From: CAZYVD01 sp964651045
Lineage (GTDB): Bacteria > Zhuqueibacterota > QNDG01 > DSAB01
DNA: 64,000 nt
Direction of reading: 5' to 3'
Assembly (NCBI GenBank): GCA_964651045.1
Contig: CAZYVD010000007.1
Coordinates: 1-64,000 of the forward strand
Each line of letters starts with the position of its first letter. The stretch's first letter is position 1. Shown here piece by piece: positions 17,770 to 27,300 of this stretch. Under the pieces are notes generated by a model. It saw nothing but the letters and a program-made list of their open reading frames with translations. It did not search any database and had not been told where the DNA came from. The translations under genes and the position numbers were made by a program.

Positions 17770-18099
17770 TCATTGAGATAAGACTTTATCAAGTTTACTC
17801 TTCACCACCTCTTTTGGCACTGCCCCTATGATTTGATCCACGGGTTTTCCGTCTTTAAAAATTATCATGGTGGGAATGCTTATTATACCATACTCCCCTG
17901 TTGTCGATGGATTCTCTTCTGTATTCAGTTTACCTACCTTTGCCTTTCCTTCATATTCTGATGCAACCTCTTCTATGATTGGACCCATAATCATGCATGG
18001 ACCGCACCAGGAAGCCCAGAAATCAACCAGTACAACCTTGTCAGAGTTTAACACTTCTTCTTTAAAATTTGCATCAGTAAATTCTACTTCTTTTCCCAT
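17770..18099 (-). CDS. trxA: Thioredoxin
   Basis: This 109-aa thioredoxin fold has the active site WASWCGPCMIMGP, the cis-Pro in 'YGIISIPTMIIFKDGKP' and the conserved buried Asp in 'VLVDFWA', at normal family length. It reduces protein disulfides in the cytoplasm with electrons from thioredoxin reductase, whose gene lies upstream in the same operon, separated by an ArsR gene. The ribosome site GGAGGAAT is strong. Confidence 0.96.
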   Translation of the reverse strand: MGKEVEFTDANFKEEVLNSDKVVLVDFWASWCGPCMIMGPIIEEVASEYEGKAKVGKLNTEENPSTTGEYGIISIPTMIIFKDGKPVDQIIGAVPKEVVKSKLDKVLSQ

Positions 18100-18117
18100 G
18101 AGTTATTCCTCCAAATT

Positions 18118-18387
18118 TTAATCTTTTAATGCATCAAGCAGTTTAAGAACCTTATTGTTTTTTATTCTATAGCATACTGTATTTCCCCTTCTCTCCGCAG
18201 TTACAATGCCAATGTTTCTCAAAAGAGAAAGGTGCTGTGATATATTGGACTGCGTCAATCCAAGGATTTCTTCCATTACTCTTACACAAGGACTCTCCCT
18301 TCTAATAAGATCTACTATCTTCAGACGAGTTGGATGAGCCAGCGACTTTAAGATGCGCGCATCCTCCTCATAATCCCTAATCTTCAT
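18118..18387 (-). CDS. ArsR/SmtB family transcriptional regulator
   Basis: This 89-aa winged-helix protein matches ArsR over its whole length: 'LKSLAHPTRLKIVDLI', recognition helix 'LTQSNISQHLSLLRNIGIVT', and wing 'RRGNTVCYRIKN'. The ELCVCDL metal box is absent. It has only two Cys, C34 (ESPCVRVME) at the helix-2/3 region and C72 in the wing, so it could sense thiol oxidation or persulfide instead of metal, but their positions do not match those of BigR/SqrR. The gene overlaps trxB by 4 bp (ATGA). The palindrome before trxB (19336-19377) is the obvious candidate operator, implying autoregulation of the redox operon. Confidence 0.92.
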   Translation of the reverse strand: MKIRDYEEDARILKSLAHPTRLKIVDLIRRESPCVRVMEEILGLTQSNISQHLSLLRNIGIVTAERRGNTVCYRIKNNKVLKLLDALKD

Positions 18388-19313
18388 TTACTCTGCTCAC
18401 TCTCTTCTAACCTCTTTACAACCGATTGAGCTGCTATTGTACCATCTCCAACAGCAGTTGAGATCTGCCGCACACCCTTGGAACGAACATCACCAACCGC
18501 AAATACACCCTTTACAGAACTCTCCATCTCATCGTTTGTAATAACATAACCCCAGCGATCCAGTTCCACCTTTCCCTTTAAGAAATCTGTATTCGGATCG
18601 AGCCCAACCCAGATGAACACTCCTGAAGCAGCGAGTATCTTCTCTTCACCAGTCGACCTCTCTTTTATTGTTACAGACTCGACACTCTTTTCACCATTTA
18701 TAGAAAGTACTTCATGATTCAAATAAAAGGTGAACTTAGGATCATTATGAGCCCTCTGCTGGAGTATCTTCTCGGCATTGAGATGATCAAGAAATTCCAC
18801 GAGTTTAATTGATCGAACAAATCTACTTAAATAGAGACTCTCCTGAATACCAGAATTTCCTCCACCAACAACCACAACATCCTTATCCTTAAAGAAAGGT
18901 CCGTCACATGTGGCACAGTAAGAGACTCCCCTGCCCTTGAATTCTTTTTCACCCGGGATGTTGAGAAGCTTATGATCAGTACCGGTTGCGATTACAATAT
19001 TTTTTGCTGTATATTCCTTTCCTCCCGCAACAACCCTCTTAGGAGTCTTTCCAAAATCTACCTCTTCTGCTATTCCAAAAATTACCTCCAGTCCAAAACG
19101 TTTTGCCTGCTTCTCCATCCTCTGCATCAGTTCTGCACCGCTTATTCCATCTTCAAATCCCGGATAATTTTCAACCCAATCGGTTGTAGCCACCTGACCT
19201 CCCAACATCATCTTTTCGATCATTGCTACTTTCAGCTCAGCACGTCCGGCATATATGGCCGTCGTCATGCCAGCAGGTCCTCCTCCAATTATTATCAGAT
19301 CATATTCGGTCAT
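18384..19313 (-). CDS. trxB: Thioredoxin-disulfide reductase
   Basis: This 309-aa FAD/NADPH flavoprotein has 'DLIIIGGGPAGMTTAIYAGR' at the N-terminus (FAD), the redox-active 'SYCATCDGPFF', 'VVVVGGGNSGIQESLYLS' (NADPH) and 'GVFAVGDVRSKGVRQISTAV' at the C-terminus, all in TrxB order and length. The start is ATG 19313, with an AGAGGA ribosome site; an in-frame TTG at 19328 lacks one. It is the first gene of the trxB-arsR-trxA-DUF6132-fmdB set. It recycles thioredoxin encoded two genes downstream. Confidence 0.96.
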   Translation of the reverse strand: MTEYDLIIIGGGPAGMTTAIYAGRAELKVAMIEKMMLGGQVATTDWVENYPGFEDGISGAELMQRMEKQAKRFGLEVIFGIAEEVDFGKTPKRVVAGGKEYTAKNIVIATGTDHKLLNIPGEKEFKGRGVSYCATCDGPFFKDKDVVVVGGGNSGIQESLYLSRFVRSIKLVEFLDHLNAEKILQQRAHNDPKFTFYLNHEVLSINGEKSVESVTIKERSTGEEKILAASGVFIWVGLDPNTDFLKGKVELDRWGYVITNDEMESSVKGVFAVGDVRSKGVRQISTAVGDGTIAAQSVVKRLEESEQSK

Positions 19314-19335
19314 ATCAAATCCTCTCAAGGCTATT

Positions 19336-19377
19336 AGCTAATTAGCATATTCGGATATTTGAATATACTAATTAGCT
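19336..19377. promoter_or_regulatory. Near-perfect palindrome, candidate ArsR operator of the trx operon
   Basis: Arms AGCTAATTAGCATATTC (19336-19352) and GAATATACTAATTAGCT (19361-19377) match as an inverted repeat at 16 of 17 positions around an 8-bp spacer, 22 bp upstream of the trxB start. The inner ATATTC/GAATAT half-sites resemble ArsR/SmtB operators, and an ArsR gene is second in the operon, so repression by that protein is likely. The rest of the gap to pilT (19378-19620) is AT-rich and shows no gene. Confidence 0.75.
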
Positions 19378-19620
19378 TTTTAAATGTCAAGTATTTTTTA
19401 ATCTAAAACAGAATAAATCTCTGAAGGGATAGAAAAAATTTCTTATCTTATAACTTTCAAAATCGTAAGAGATGAAAATGATACAAAGAGAATTTAATTT
19501 AAAATTTTGCAAGACAACAAAATAATAAATAAAACACTTTAAATGGTCACTGCAATGGATTTTCGGATCAATAAATTTCAGGTAAATAAACCTCCCTATT
19601 CTTCACTATTTACTATATCC

Positions 19621-20733
19621 TTATTCCTGGTATGATCCCTCCTTAACCACTTTTTTATAATACTTCTTATCTTTACTGCCAGGCATAAATCTTTCGATCT
19701 CAATAGCATATTTCTGTGCATTTTCTCTGGTTATTATTCCCTTCTGCAAAAGCTGCATTAGGTGATCATCCATAGTCTGCATTCCTCTGACCGTGCTCGA
19801 CTGCATCACGGATCGTATCTGATGTATCTTTCTCTCCCTTATCAAGTTTCTTATTGCAGAATTGGCTATCATGACCTCTACAGCAGCAACACGACCCACA
19901 CCTGCTGTCCTCGGCAGAAGTCTCTGGGAAATTACACCTAAAAGTGAACTTGAAACCTGTGTTAAAATCTGTTTTTGCTGTTCTGCAGGAAACACATCGA
20001 TGATTCTGTTAATAGTATCTGGTGCTGTCCTTGTATGCAGCGTTGAGATTACAAGATGCCCTGTTTCGGCAGCAGTAAGAGCCAGTGAAATCGTCTCCAG
20101 ATCTCTCATCTCTCCAACAAGTATTACATCTGGATCCTCCCTGAGAGCACTGCGCAGGGCGGTCGAAAAAGAGTTTGTATGGTGACCAAGCTCCCTCTGC
20201 TGTATGAGGCAGTTTTTAGGTTTATGTGTGTATTCTATGGGATCTTCTATTGTTATTATGTGCCAGTTTCTCTCATTGTTCATTAAATCGATCATGGCCG
20301 CCATTGTTGTCGATTTACCGTGCCCTGTTGGCCCAGTGACAAGTATCAATCCTTCCACCTGCCTACTGAGAATGGTCACACCCTCTGGCATCCCAAGTTC
20401 CTCTAAAGTCCTTACCTTATCGGGAATGATACGAAAGGCAAATCCCATTCCTCCAAGTTTTGTAAATGCATTCACACGAAAATGGGCAACATTTGGAACA
20501 AAATATCCAAAATCCAGCTCAAGGTTCTTTTTGAAACGCTCGAATTGATAATCGTCAAGAATCTGAACCGCTATGTCTTCAAGGTCCTGTTTTGTCAGCA
20601 CTCTTCCCTTTACGGGCTGCAGCTTGCCGTCTATTCTCAATATGGGTGGATATCCTTCACTAATATGAATATCCGAAGCATTGTTCTTTACTGCATGCAG
20701 TAGAAGCTGATGAATCTGTTCCCTTCCAATCAT
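19621..20733 (-). CDS. pilT: Type IV pilus retraction ATPase PilT
   Basis: This 370-aa hexameric ATPase has Walker A 'VTGPTGHGKSTT' (His in place of the usual Ser), the Asp box 'IITIEDPIEYTHKPK', Walker B 'REDPDVILVGEMRD', the His box 'GHLVISTLHT' and the PilT-specific motif AIRNLIRE ('NSAIRNLIRERKIHQI'). The last motif distinguishes it from extension ATPases. PilT depolymerises the pilus for twitching and DNA uptake. It is the final gene of the pil locus, 11 bp after pilQ. The length and all motifs are normal. Confidence 0.96.
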   Translation of the reverse strand: MIGREQIHQLLLHAVKNNASDIHISEGYPPILRIDGKLQPVKGRVLTKQDLEDIAVQILDDYQFERFKKNLELDFGYFVPNVAHFRVNAFTKLGGMGFAFRIIPDKVRTLEELGMPEGVTILSRQVEGLILVTGPTGHGKSTTMAAMIDLMNNERNWHIITIEDPIEYTHKPKNCLIQQRELGHHTNSFSTALRSALREDPDVILVGEMRDLETISLALTAAETGHLVISTLHTRTAPDTINRIIDVFPAEQQKQILTQVSSSLLGVISQRLLPRTAGVGRVAAVEVMIANSAIRNLIRERKIHQIRSVMQSSTVRGMQTMDDHLMQLLQKGIITRENAQKYAIEIERFMPGSKDKKYYKKVVKEGSYQE

Positions 20734-20744
20734 ATATCACCCCA

Positions 20745-23066
20745 TCATATGATCGTTGGTGTTATGAATATAATAAGATCTGTCTGTTTCTCTTCATACT
20801 TTTCATGTTGAAAAAGCTTGCCGATGAGCGGCAGACTTCCAAGAAACCAAACCTTCTTTATTGTCTTTACCTTCTGAGTCTTTATTAAGCCACCTATTGC
20901 AAGCGTCTCGCCATTGTTTATTGTGACTATGCTGTTGACGCTACGCTTTGATGTAACCGGTGCTCGATGCTCTTTATATATGACCCAGTCCGTTATCTCC
21001 TCAATAACAGGATTAACATACATGGTTATCCTTCCATCCTTTGTAATATGCGGTGTGACATTTAATTGTATGTTTATCTCCTTGTAATCAAAGGTAACCA
21101 TGTCGCCCTGGCCACCGAGACCCCTCTGGATCTTTGGTACAGGAACTGTTGTTCCAACGCTTATTGAAGACTCCTCATTATCCATTGCCACTATGTTGGG
21201 ATTTGATTTTAACGTTGCATCTGTCTTCTCCCTTAGAAAATCCAGCACTGCCTGAAACTTACTCGTCGTTAGTGAGGCAAGTGTAAATTTACCACCCTTA
21301 CTTGGTTTATCGTTTACTCCAGAGTAGTCTATATATGTACCTCCCTCCAAGGGGTATTTATCCCACAGCATTGTTGTTATTGTCTTGTCCCAGTCTATTC
21401 CAAGTTTATTTGTTGTGATCGGCGAGGCCTCCACTAACTGAGATTTAATCATGATCTGAGTAGGCATTTTGTCGAGCTCTGCTATTACACGATCTATTTG
21501 TTTGATCTTTTCAGGACTCGTGGTAACGACCAGTGTACTTGATCTCCTTATACCCTGAACCGCATTCTTATTGCTCGACTGTCTGTTCTTTCCCGATTCC
21601 TCAAACATTAAAAATTCTGGATGAAAAACCTGTACCATTGAATCATTATCAACAATCTGGCGCACCACATTGGCAATATTGTTTGCATCTGCATATTCGA
21701 GCCTGTAGACCTTTGTTACCTGCCCACCTGCATAAACCACACCTGCTGGCTTTACTGTTATTATCCCACTATCCTCATAATATTCACAGTTATTTGTATA
21801 AATTATCTTATCAAGAGTCTGTTTTAATGTAACATCCTTTAAATTCATCGTAACCGATCCCTCAACACCATCTGTTATTACCATGTTTAAATCGTATGAG
21901 GATGCCACTATTCTCAATGCATCATGAATCGGGGTCGATCGAAAATTGAAAGATACCTTCTTGTCCCACGGAATTTTGCTCGGCTCAGCCTCAATTTTTT
22001 TAACCTCCTTCATGGCAAGAGCCTTCTTCCTCTCAGGAGCTCCCCCCTTTTGTTCCTTCTTCTGGACAGATTCTACTGTAGCTTTTGGCTTCTCTTCTTT
22101 TTTCTTGCTCCTGTCAAGTTCAATCTGCCTTTTTTCCTCAGGCACAACCTGCTGTTTTTTCTCCTCGATCGTCTTGGACAAAGGAGTCGCCTCTGCCAGC
22201 TTCTTGCCGACAATCTTTTCAGGTTCCTTCTTTGACTCTTCCTTCAGGGCAGTCTCTTTTCCAACACTACCTGTTTCCTCTCTGACCAACTTTTCCTGAA
22301 CAGGAGGCGGAGTGATCACATCTGTCTGAACTATTAAATCTGGATATCTCTGCGCAATAGAAAAGGATGCCTCTGGCTGAAAAAACATTACTGCCTTTAC
22401 AAAACCCTTCTTATCATCAAAAATTCTTATCCGCCTTAAGGGACTCGAAGGATATGTAAGATCATCCTCAACGCTTTCCAATTTTGCGCCTCGGAAAAAC
22501 AAAGCCGCCACACTCTTTGATGGACGCATATATCCAACCAGGTCATATTTTCCATCAAATTGAAAATATGTTCTAACATACTTCTCCTGTATCACATTGG
22601 ATATGTTCTTTAAAGAACCTGGCTTGGTCATACCCTCCGTCCTCTCTGGCAGGACATCAATGCCCATCAGACGTTCATTGTTAAATGCCACAACAAGATG
22701 ACTGCTCTTTTTCAATATTGCCAGGGGAATATCCTCGTCATACAATATGTCTGCTTTAAAAATGGAAGGAACACTGCTTACCTGTTTTATGGAAATCCGC
22801 TGATTAGAAGCATAGTTAACAAATATATCGGAATTATTCAGGTCACCTGCAGTTCCCTCAAAGTAGAGCGATACTCTGCCCCTCTCTGACTGCGATATTC
22901 CGACCCATGAGACCATCTCGCTGAAATTAAAGACAGCCCATGACCTGTTACCTGACTCTCCTCTTTTTATGGACAGAAGATTTGCTCCCTTTCTTCCATA
23001 CAACGGTAAGCATACAAACATAAGGAGTAGTAGAGTCCCGAATGTTGGTAATTTTCTACGTATCAT
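20745..23066 (-). CDS. pilQ: Type IV pilus secretin PilQ
   Basis: This 773-aa outer-membrane secretin has a signal-type N-terminus (about 5-25), AMIN-like beta domains (about 30-260), a Lys/Glu-rich low-complexity linker (about 265-365), a secretin/TonB short domain ('STPIHDALRIVASSYDLNMV'), an N1 domain, and the secretin barrel (about 560-773) with 'VPVPKIQRG' and the terminal 'TDLIIFITPTII'. It forms the pilus exit pore. It lies 2 bp after pilP. The charged linker is longer than in many PilQ proteins and may span the periplasm. Confidence 0.96.
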   Translation of the reverse strand: MIRRKLPTFGTLLLLMFVCLPLYGRKGANLLSIKRGESGNRSWAVFNFSEMVSWVGISQSERGRVSLYFEGTAGDLNNSDIFVNYASNQRISIKQVSSVPSIFKADILYDEDIPLAILKKSSHLVVAFNNERLMGIDVLPERTEGMTKPGSLKNISNVIQEKYVRTYFQFDGKYDLVGYMRPSKSVAALFFRGAKLESVEDDLTYPSSPLRRIRIFDDKKGFVKAVMFFQPEASFSIAQRYPDLIVQTDVITPPPVQEKLVREETGSVGKETALKEESKKEPEKIVGKKLAEATPLSKTIEEKKQQVVPEEKRQIELDRSKKKEEKPKATVESVQKKEQKGGAPERKKALAMKEVKKIEAEPSKIPWDKKVSFNFRSTPIHDALRIVASSYDLNMVITDGVEGSVTMNLKDVTLKQTLDKIIYTNNCEYYEDSGIITVKPAGVVYAGGQVTKVYRLEYADANNIANVVRQIVDNDSMVQVFHPEFLMFEESGKNRQSSNKNAVQGIRRSSTLVVTTSPEKIKQIDRVIAELDKMPTQIMIKSQLVEASPITTNKLGIDWDKTITTMLWDKYPLEGGTYIDYSGVNDKPSKGGKFTLASLTTSKFQAVLDFLREKTDATLKSNPNIVAMDNEESSISVGTTVPVPKIQRGLGGQGDMVTFDYKEINIQLNVTPHITKDGRITMYVNPVIEEITDWVIYKEHRAPVTSKRSVNSIVTINNGETLAIGGLIKTQKVKTIKKVWFLGSLPLIGKLFQHEKYEEKQTDLIIFITPTII

Positions 23067-23068
23067 GG

Positions 23069-23527
23069 CTACCTTCCCTCTAATTTCAAATTTATTGTTT
23101 TACCACCCGCCATACAAACCACACTGTTATCTGTTATCCTTGTTACTTTTAGACCCTTCTTCTCCTCTCCTTCGGCAATGATCATATCATTTATTAATGC
23201 GAGTGATCTTCCTTCCCTTTTGATAATTGCCTTTAATTTATATTTTCTGTTTGCTCTTTTACTGCTACCCTTACTGGCAGAAGCCGTAACTGCAAATGGA
23301 TCTCTACCCCATGTATCGAAACGAACGACATTTTCATTTTTTTGAGTCTTCACCGCTGTCGCCTTTTCTCCAGCCGAAACAGTAGTACTCTTTACCTCAG
23401 TCGGAGTAACAGCTGCCTGTGGAGGTTGCTCTTTCCCTGATTTTAGAATGAACTTATCAAGTACAAAAACAAATACTGCAATGCCCAGAATTATGAGAAG
23501 TCTTTTTTCACTCTTTTTAAGTGCCAT
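23069..23527 (-). CDS. pilP: PilP-like pilus alignment protein
   Basis: This 152-aa protein has an N-terminal membrane helix (about 10-27, 'LLIILGIAVFVFVLDKFIL'), a disordered Ala/Thr/Lys linker and a small C-terminal beta domain ('YKLKAIIKREGRSLALINDM', 'GLKVTRITDNSVVCMAGGKT') like the HR domain of PilP/GspC. PilP is normally a lipoprotein; here the anchor is a membrane helix, as in GspC. It connects the inner-membrane PilMNO complex to PilQ. Its place directly before pilQ supports this. Primary sequence similarity is modest. Confidence 0.8.
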   Translation of the reverse strand: MALKKSEKRLLIILGIAVFVFVLDKFILKSGKEQPPQAAVTPTEVKSTTVSAGEKATAVKTQKNENVVRFDTWGRDPFAVTASASKGSSKRANRKYKLKAIIKREGRSLALINDMIIAEGEEKKGLKVTRITDNSVVCMAGGKTINLKLEGR

Positions 23528-23533
23528 AATACA

Positions 23534-24313
23534 TCACCAACCTAATCTTCCTGTTTGACAAATTCCAATCATTATGTGATAATTGTTCATATTGAAAAAA
23601 AGACATTCCAAAGTTATGGCATATCTCTTGGGCAGAACCAGCTCTATACCGGCAATCCCACCTGTCCATACATCACTGAGATACTCTCCCTCATACTCTC
23701 CAAGAAAACTCATCTCACTGCCGTACTCTCTGTACTCTCTTTTTTTCTCCAGCCGCCACAAATACCATACTGCACCAGCAACATAGAATCTAAACGATCC
23801 GTAAGGAACCACTATTCCAGCCTGACCCCTAAACTCTCTCCAGTCATATTTCATTTTGTAGTGATTTAAAAACATCTGACCTTCGATTTCAAAATCATCA
23901 ATAAAAGAACCCTGAGAGACAAACCTCAATGCCTGAATGTCTGAATAGAGGCTGACAGATCCAAGAGAGCCGAGTCGATGTGCCATGTGAAATCCAAAAC
24001 CACAGGCGAATCTGAACTTATCCCTGAAATCTGAAACCATATCCTTCTGGCTCTGAAGTTCGAGCTGGACTGCTCCTCCCATGAGATAAAAGTCGAGCCA
24101 TGGAGTTATGCCCCAACTGCTCTTTAGAATGTATCGCCTCGATATCTCGATCTCAGATCCCACCTGCTGATTTATATATGCACCTCCAGCACTCATGCTC
24201 CATATCCCCTTTCCACTCGACCATGTCGGATTCCCAGAAAGCTGTGAAAACAGTTCTGAGGAAAATGGTGCTGAAATCAAGAGTGCTGCTATTAAATATT
24301 TCCTGATATTCAT
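23534..24313 (-). CDS. Small outer-membrane beta-barrel-like protein of the pil locus
   Basis: This 259-aa protein has a signal peptide (MNIRKYLIAALLISAPFSSE) followed by alternating amphipathic beta strands rich in Tyr, Trp and Gly ('GITPWLDFYLMGGAVQLELQ', 'SFRFYVAGAVWYLWRLEKK') and an aromatic C-terminus. These are the signs of a small outer-membrane barrel. The start is ATG 24313, with an AAAGGGGAAAG ribosome site; an upstream in-frame start at 24379 lacks one. It lies between the Ig-repeat gene and pilP. No family was recognised. It may anchor or export the neighbouring 1425-aa Ig protein, which is inference from position only. Confidence 0.7.
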   Translation of the reverse strand: MNIRKYLIAALLISAPFSSELFSQLSGNPTWSSGKGIWSMSAGGAYINQQVGSEIEISRRYILKSSWGITPWLDFYLMGGAVQLELQSQKDMVSDFRDKFRFACGFGFHMAHRLGSLGSVSLYSDIQALRFVSQGSFIDDFEIEGQMFLNHYKMKYDWREFRGQAGIVVPYGSFRFYVAGAVWYLWRLEKKREYREYGSEMSFLGEYEGEYLSDVWTGGIAGIELVLPKRYAITLECLFFNMNNYHIMIGICQTGRLGW

Positions 24314-24329
24314 TTCTTTCCCCTTTAAA

Positions 24330-27300
24330 TTATAATGACAGATGGATAGTAACCGAGCCCTCGGCCAGTCCATTAACACTGCTGATAGAAACAGTAATCG
24401 TAATATCGCCTTCTATTGCATTTGGATCCGTTGGATCTATAGTATTATAACAGTACAGATAGTAGTAGCAAGATCCTGGATCTGCCGTTGTCTTCTTCTG
24501 CCATGATAATTCTGCAGATACGGAAGAAGGTGCATAACTAGCACTCAAAGTAGATCCTGAAACAACAGGATTACCATTCACATCCCAAACCTCTATTGTG
24601 ATCAGTGCTGCTTCTCCAGGTGCAATTATGGCCTTGTCTGAGTATACATTGTAATGACTGATATTGTGCGATATTACCACGCTGCAGATATTCCAGACCT
24701 TAATATCGCTTTTGTTGTCGTCTACTCCATTTGTATATGCCAGAATTCGTGCAATACCGTGATTTGGATGACCATCATTATCAAAATCGGGTGGATCGCC
24801 ATATATCGGCCGACCCGGAATATTGGGATTCTCAAAAGTATTTCTCCATCTTGTCGTGTCAGGATATGGATCTTGAGCCTGAAGTATAAATGTTGCAATG
24901 CCGTCCTCATTTGTAGTAGAACTTGTGCTCGGATCATCCATTATGACCTTCCCACCTGTCGTAGATACATATACTGCCGTTCCTTCCTGAACTTCGTTCA
25001 TATATTTATCGCTTATAGAAACACTTAACAGTGTTGTATCGAGACCGGCATATATGTTCAGCCGTCGAGGAACTATTGTAAGATGTGTTGTGCTGGAGTC
25101 TGCAATATCTTCCATATATGGAGGACCAGAATGAATAACGATCTCTGTGGCGATCGAGCGTACATCTGTCACAGGATTACCGTCTGAATCCTCTGTCACT
25201 TCTGCCTGTATCTTTGCAGTACCGGAAACAGTATCGCTCTTGAATGATGCCTGAGCAGTACCACCTACTGTAGATATTTCGGTGCCCTCTGACGGACTCA
25301 TTGTCTCGTTTCCAGAAGGAGATTGTATAATATGGAATACTACCTTAGTACCATCCTCTACTGGATTGTTTTTACTGTCTTTTACATCTGCATATACAGT
25401 AACTGTCTGGTTCTTTCCTGAATCCTTAACCCCCATTGAATTTGGAGAGAACCGCAAGAGTACAGATTGCGGAGGTCCAGGAGTAAGGGTAATGTTAATA
25501 ATGTCGTAAATGTTCCCCCCTCCGCTCAGATCAACACGTGCCGTTATCTGAGCAATTCCAACTTCACTGCTTGAGAACTGCACCTCAGCAACCCCATCTC
25601 CATCAGTCTGTGCACTTGGAGTTATATCGCCAACAGTGGTAGAGAATTTTACCGTTTCTCCACTAACATTCATTCCCTTTTCATCTTTAACAACAGCTCT
25701 TATGGTAGCCGTTGTAACACCATCTGCAGGAAGCTCTGTTATAACGTTCTGTGGATCTCCACCAGTATATGCAGTAACAGTTATATTTGCAGGCTCTCCA
25801 ACGGTCTCAGTAAATTTCACATCTATTGGATATGGAGAAGATTTTACATCACCGTATGTAACCAGAACATGGGCAGTATCAGGAGAAGTACTGCTTTTAA
25901 GTGAGACCTGAGCAACACCCGACTGATTTGTCTCTGCATATGCTGGTATTGTTCCAGCATCTGTAGCAAAATTAATATTCTCTCCTGCAATAGCAATGCT
26001 TGTGGACGACCTCTTCAAAACAGCCGAAATCGTTGATGTAGAATTCCCATCTGCAGGAATCTCATCCGGAAAGGCTGTGACTGTCAAAGAGACCTTGACT
26101 ATATCTATATCAACATCTACAGAGTTTGATGGATCACTCAGATAGGCACTCACCGTTGCATCTATGTCAGAGGAAACTGTGTCCGGAATCAAATCAAAAG
26201 TTGCTATGCCGCTGGAATTAGTAACAGCAGAAACAGGCGTGCTGACTCCCGGTACAGACGGCGTTACTGCAAAGTGTACAGTACGACCAGAAACAGGATT
26301 ACCATCTCCATCACGTACAACCGCGCTTATCCTCGAATAGTTCTCTCCATTGGCATATATCATACTGCTCGTAGCACTAAGTTCTGTTATCGTATCTCCT
26401 GCCGCAGCCTCAGAAACAAAACTAACCTGAAGAGGCCACGGATCAGCATGCTTGTTACCATAACTAACCTCAACATTGGCCGTCTGAGGCGTGCTGCTGC
26501 TGGTAAGCAAAACCTGCGCTACACCAGATGCGTTCGTCTCTGCCTCGCCTGGTATCGTACCATGATTCGTTCCAAAGTAAAGCTTCTCCCCTGCTATCGC
26601 TATGTTGGTCGACTTGCGCTTGAGTATTGCCGTAACCGTAGAGGTGCTACTACCATCGGCTATTATTGATGAAGGTACAGCCGAAACCGTCAGCGTTACC
26701 TCTATTATCTCAACATCAACACTCACCGTTGAAGATGGATCGTCAAGATAGGCACTCACCGTTGCATCTATGTCAGAGGAAACTGTGTCCGGAATCAAAT
26801 CAAAAGTTGCTATGCCGCTGGAATTAGTAACAGCAGAAACAGGCGTGCTGACTCCCGGTACAGACGGCGTTACTGCAAAGTGTACAGTACGACCAGAAAC
26901 AGGATTACCATCTCCATCACGTACAACCGCGCTTATCCTCGAATAGTTCTCTCCATTGGCATATATCATACTGCTCGTAGCACTAAGTTCTGTTATCGTA
27001 TCTCCTGCCGCAGCCTCAGAAACAAAACTAACCTGAAGAGGCCACGGATCAGCATGCTTGTTACCATAACTAACCTCAACATTGGCCGTCTGAGGCGTGC
27101 TGCTGCTGGTAAGCAAAACCTGCGCTACACCAGATGCGTTCGTCTCTGCCTCGCCTGGTATCGTACCATGATTCGTTCCAAAGTAAAGCTTCTCCCCTGC
27201 TATCGCTATGTTGGTCGACTTGCGCTTGAGTATTGCCGTAACCGTAGAGGTGCTACTACCATCGGCTATTATTGATGAAGGTACAGCCGAAACCGTCAGC

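Noticed and set aside
26274..27275. Two identical 131-aa plus-strand frames (26274-26669 and 26880-27275)
   Set aside because: They are antisense shadows of the exact 606-bp duplication inside the minus-strand Ig gene; no ribosome sites and no coherent protein features.
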